Positions 7,429-9,758 of a stretch of DNA of 9,758 nt are shown piece by piece; position 1 is the stretch's first letter, and each line of letters opens with the position of its first letter. This DNA comes from CAYRIF01 sp964424205. GTDB lineage: Bacteria; Bacteroidota; Bacteroidia; Cytophagales; Cyclobacteriaceae. The notes under the pieces were generated by a model. That model had not been told where the DNA came from. It saw only the letters and a list, made by a program, of their open reading frames with translations, and ran no database searches. The translations under genes were made by a program, and so were the position numbers. The DNA lies in the NCBI GenBank assembly GCA_964424205.1, contig CAYRIF010000137.1:1-9758 (forward strand). The letters run 5' to 3'.

Positions 7429-7458
7429 CCTCAGAGTCCCTTTCAGGAGACTCTGAGG
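7429..7458. repeat. Hairpin B of a related pair
   Basis: CCTCAGAGTC (7429-7438) pairs perfectly with GACTCTGAGG (7449-7458). Inside it CCT (7439-7441) can pair with AGG (7445-7447) around the triloop TTC, with a bulged A at 7448. The core stem CAGAGTC and the 10-base inner segment match hairpin A in layout. The hairpin centres are 44 bp apart. No U-run follows, so a rho-independent terminator is unlikely. Confidence 0.75.
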
Positions 7459-7463
7459 GGGAG

Positions 7464-7524
7464 ATATTTTTATAAAATTGTACCAAAGATGAATAAATAT
7501 GCGTTTACCTATAGTTCAAAATTA
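7464..7524 (+). repeat. 61-bp direct repeat, copy 2
   Basis: Second copy of the unit at 7280-7340 (59 of 61 bases identical). It ends 29 bp before the rpoN ATG, so it probably lies in the 5' leader or promoter region of rpoN. The duplication may therefore have doubled a regulatory segment. Confidence 0.85.
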
Positions 7525-7541
7525 ATTATTAAAGCAGCAGT

Positions 7542-7545
7542 AGGA
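7542..7545 (+). promoter_or_regulatory. Ribosome binding site of rpoN
   Basis: AGGA lies eight bases before the ATG at 7554. It is one of the few Shine-Dalgarno-like sequences at good spacing in this window and supports that start. Confidence 0.5.
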
Positions 7546-7553
7546 ATTAGAAT

Positions 7554-8993
7554 ATGTTAAAGTTTAATTTAAGTCAGAAATTATCACAGAAGTTATCGCC
7601 GCAGCAGATACAATTTATCAAGCTGTTGCAGGTGCCGACGGCTGAACTTGATGCTAGAATTGAAGAGGAATTAGAGGTGAATCCAGCGCTTGAAGAGGGA
7701 AAAGAAGAAAAAGAAGAGGTCGTCAGTGAAGAGGAGAAGAGTGAGGAAATAAGCAAGGAAGAAGATGTGAATGTGGAGGATTATTTGCGAGATGATGATT
7801 TTGGAGGGTATAAAATGCAAGGGGACGGAAACTATCCTAATGAAGATAATAAGGAGATTCCTTTCTCAGTGGCGTCTACGCTTAATGAGCAGCTATTGGC
7901 GCAACTTGGCTTTGTAAGACTTGACGAACGACAAACCACGATTGCCAAACAACTGATAGGGAGTATAGAGACGGATGGATATATCAGGCGTGAGTTGGAT
8001 TCAATTATCAATGACTTGGCATTTTCACAAAATATAGAAACGGATGAGGAGGAATTAGAGGAGTTACTGCTGAAAATTCAGGAATTTGACCCTCCAGGAA
8101 TTGGCGCTAGGGATTTACGAGAGTGTTTGATTATTCAGCTCAAGCGAAAAAAAGAGCAGACTTTTGATGTTATGATGGCTACCCGAATTCTAGAAGAGTG
8201 CTTTACAGAATTCACTAAAAAACATTATAAAAAAATCATTAAAAAATTGAGCATTGCTGATGAGGATGATTTGAAAGATGCCATCGGTGTAATTGTAAAG
8301 TTAAACCCTAAACCAGGAGGTGTTTCTGGTGGCTTGGTAAAAACGCAATACATTATCCCTGATTATATATTGACCAATGACAATGGTAATTTGAATTTGA
8401 CGCTGAATTCAAAAAATGCACCCGAACTGCGTGTAAGCCGTTCTTATTCAGACATGTTGAATGCCTATGATAAGAATAAAAAGGATAAAAAATTAAGAGA
8501 AACGGTGAAATTTGTCAAGCAGAAATTAGATACCGCTCGTTGGTTTATTGATGCGATTAAGCAACGTCAGAACACATTGCTTAATACTATGAATGCAATT
8601 ATATCTTATCAATACGACTACTTTCAGGAGGGAGATGAGAGCAAGCTGAAGCCAATGATACTGAAGGATATTGCAGAGAAAATAAACATGGATATTTCTA
8701 CAGTTTCAAGGGTCGCAAATAATAAAGCAATTCAGACGGAATTTGGCATCTATCAATTAAAATATTTCTTTTCGGAGGGAATAGAAACGGAATCAGGAGA
8801 AGAAGTAAGTAGCAGGGAAGTGAAGCATACTTTGCAGGGATATATAGATAAGGAAGATAAGAAAAAACCGCTGTCTGATGAAAAACTAGAAGGGTTGTTA
8901 AAAGAAAAAGGCTATAAAATTGCACGAAGAACGGTCGCAAAATACCGCGAGCAACTCAATATACCTGTTGCACGACTTAGAAAAGAGTTATAG
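7554..8993 (+). CDS. rpoN: RNA polymerase sigma-54 factor
   Basis: Sigma-54 directs RNA polymerase to -24/-12 promoters that need an AAA+ activator to open. The protein has 479 residues, the normal length. Region I at the N-terminus is glutamine- and leucine-rich (LSQKLSQKLSPQQIQFIKLLQ). Region II is a strongly acidic linker (residues about 47-82). The core-binding domain follows, with FDPPGIGARDLRECL (179-192) as a family signature. The DNA-binding part has the helix-turn-helix LKDIAEKINMDISTVSRV (370-387) and ends with the RpoN box ARRTVAKYRE (457-466), which recognises the -24 element. The ATG at 7554 gives the canonical start of region I and has AGGA upstream. The stop TAG shares one base with the GTG start of the next gene, so the two are likely co-transcribed and coupled. 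A 61-bp duplication and a hairpin pair lie immediately upstream. Confidence 0.97.
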   Translation: MLKFNLSQKLSQKLSPQQIQFIKLLQVPTAELDARIEEELEVNPALEEGKEEKEEVVSEEEKSEEISKEEDVNVEDYLRDDDFGGYKMQGDGNYPNEDNKEIPFSVASTLNEQLLAQLGFVRLDERQTTIAKQLIGSIETDGYIRRELDSIINDLAFSQNIETDEEELEELLLKIQEFDPPGIGARDLRECLIIQLKRKKEQTFDVMMATRILEECFTEFTKKHYKKIIKKLSIADEDDLKDAIGVIVKLNPKPGGVSGGLVKTQYIIPDYILTNDNGNLNLTLNSKNAPELRVSRSYSDMLNAYDKNKKDKKLRETVKFVKQKLDTARWFIDAIKQRQNTLLNTMNAIISYQYDYFQEGDESKLKPMILKDIAEKINMDISTVSRVANNKAIQTEFGIYQLKYFFSEGIETESGEEVSSREVKHTLQGYIDKEDKKKPLSDEKLEGLLKEKGYKIARRTVAKYREQLNIPVARLRKEL

Positions 8994-9664
8994 TGAGTAA
9001 TCGATTAGCAAAAATAATTTCTGTCGTGCTGCATCCGTTGGTGATGCCAACCCTAACATTTTATATACTTTTTGATTATGCGTTGGAATCGTTAATGCCT
9101 ATATCTGGTATAATTTTTCAAAGAATTCTGAGGATGGTTTTTATCATCACCTTTTTCCTGCCGCTGGTGAGTGTTATGACGATGCGACTCAATGATTTGT
9201 TGGCATATTTTAAATATAGAAAGAGCGACGAAAAAAAGAAAGCAGCAAGTGTAGCGGCATTGTTGATGAATGACAAGAAAGATAGGCTTCTCCCTTTTAT
9301 ATTTGTAACAATTATTTATGGGCTGTCTGCATATCTATTTCTTGTAAAAATTCATACCAATCCAATATTCGGAATTGTTTTGGCAAGTATTACTTTCACG
9401 CTGGTTTTGACCACACTCATTTCACAATCATTTAAAATAAGCATGCACAGTGCAGGAATTTCAGGGGTTGTTGGTTTTTTGATGGCAGTGAGTTTTAGAT
9501 ATCCTGATAATCAATTATTTTACCCAATAATAATTACAATATTGTTGGCTGGAGCAGTGATGACAGCTCGCCTGCAGCTGAATGCCCATAATACCAAAGA
9601 GATAGTTGCTGGAGCTTTGCTAGGATTTTTGGTGAGCTTTTTTGCTATTTTAGTTTTTGTTTAA
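8993..9664 (+). CDS. Integral membrane protein with PAP2-like phosphatase motifs
   Basis: This is a 223-residue hydrophobic protein with about six or seven membrane segments (roughly 8-30, 43-63, 101-119, 125-145, 153-169, 176-192 and 204-222). A charged loop lies around 73-98. Two segments recall the PAP2 lipid phosphatase signature: KISMHSAG (148-155), like the central xSGHS motif, and ARLQLNAHNTKEIVAG (192-207), with the Arg-x5-His-x3-acidic-x2-Ala-Gly layout of the last motif, E203 taking the place of the usual Asp. The first PAP2 motif (KxxxxxxRP) is not visible, so activity on lipid phosphates is uncertain. It may be a divergent or inactive member. The start is GTG at 8993, overlapping the rpoN stop (TAGTG); the next in-frame ATG (codon 18) would remove half of the first membrane segment. 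It is probably translated with rpoN, though a functional link to sigma-54 is not evident. Confidence 0.85.
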   Translation: MSNRLAKIISVVLHPLVMPTLTFYILFDYALESLMPISGIIFQRILRMVFIITFFLPLVSVMTMRLNDLLAYFKYRKSDEKKKAASVAALLMNDKKDRLLPFIFVTIIYGLSAYLFLVKIHTNPIFGIVLASITFTLVLTTLISQSFKISMHSAGISGVVGFLMAVSFRYPDNQLFYPIIITILLAGAVMTARLQLNAHNTKEIVAGALLGFLVSFFAILVFV

Positions 9665-9724
9665 CTAACTTTCCATGGGTATAAAACCTAGGAGAGTTGA
9701 TAGAAATTAACCCAATAATATAAT

Positions 9725-9758
9725 ATGTACAAATTTTTGAAATTCGAAGAAAAAGAAG
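9725..9758 (+). CDS. Possible start of a further gene (partial at right edge)
   Basis: An ATG at 9725 opens 11 codons (MYKFLKFEEKE) that run out of the window, 60 bp after the membrane protein gene and on the same strand. No clear ribosome binding site is seen. The piece is too short to identify or to be sure it is coding. Confidence 0.35.
   Translation, partial: MYKFLKFEEKE

Larger units (their letters stand above)
6726..7553. other. Intergenic region between divergent asnS and rpoN, carrying repeats
   Basis: This long stretch has no convincing protein gene. From left to right it holds the candidate asnS promoter (6752-6783), about 230 bp of AT-rich DNA in which I see nothing definite, a MITE-like element (7016-7178), about 100 bp without a recognisable feature, and a repeat cluster (7280-7524) just before rpoN. 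Open frames of 60-73 codons crossing it follow the repeats and show no protein-like features. The region must contain the promoters for both flanking genes; I could not identify a convincing one for rpoN. Confidence 0.7.

Noticed and set aside
7429..7458. Hairpin B as a rho-independent terminator
   Set aside because: The strong stem is followed by GGGAGATATTTTTA rather than an immediate T-run, and on the minus strand no T-run follows either. It also lies upstream of rpoN, where a terminator is not needed for either flanking gene.
7269..7560. Open frames of 66-69 codons on both strands through the repeat cluster
   Set aside because: They are created by the direct repeats and palindromes. The repeated peptide segments simply reflect the DNA repeats.

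Overview
This is a low-GC window from a bacterium that is most likely a member of the Bacteroidota. The evidence is AT-rich DNA, weak or absent Shine-Dalgarno sequences before most genes, and a candidate TTG / TAnnTTTG-type promoter. The asparaginyl-tRNA synthetase and sigma-54 proteins also read like the versions found in that phylum. Genus and class cannot be fixed from the sequence alone.

Left part (1-4427, minus strand): a compact type III restriction-modification operon in the order mod, an unnamed small gene, res. mod is a complete beta-class N6-adenine methyltransferase gene. The 226-residue middle protein carries a pattern resembling a PD-(D/E)XK nuclease core. res encodes the SF2 helicase/translocase subunit; its first 624 residues are present and it runs off the left edge. 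The genes are packed with a 2-nt gap and an 8-nt overlap, so they are probably one translationally coupled unit.

Junction (4428-5241): just upstream of mod lies a 44-codon minus-strand remnant that resembles the N-terminus of a bacterial voltage-gated-type ion channel. It is cut off abruptly and suggests that the restriction operon arrived here as an island. Next to it is a complete REP-associated Y1 (HUH) transposase gene. Two near-perfect palindromes are embedded in its coding sequence.

Right part (5274-9758): housekeeping genes. asnS (minus) and rpoN (plus) diverge from an 827-bp intergenic region. That region contains a MITE-like element with 17-19 bp terminal inverted repeats, and a 61-bp direct repeat flanking two related hairpins that show a compensatory base-pair change. 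rpoN overlaps by one base a gene for a membrane protein with PAP2-like motifs. A possible further gene begins at the right edge.

The main points of interest are the extra predicted nuclease in the type III operon, the palindromes inside the transposase gene, the ion-channel scar, and the repeat cluster between asnS and rpoN. No CRISPR array, tRNA or rRNA gene was seen.
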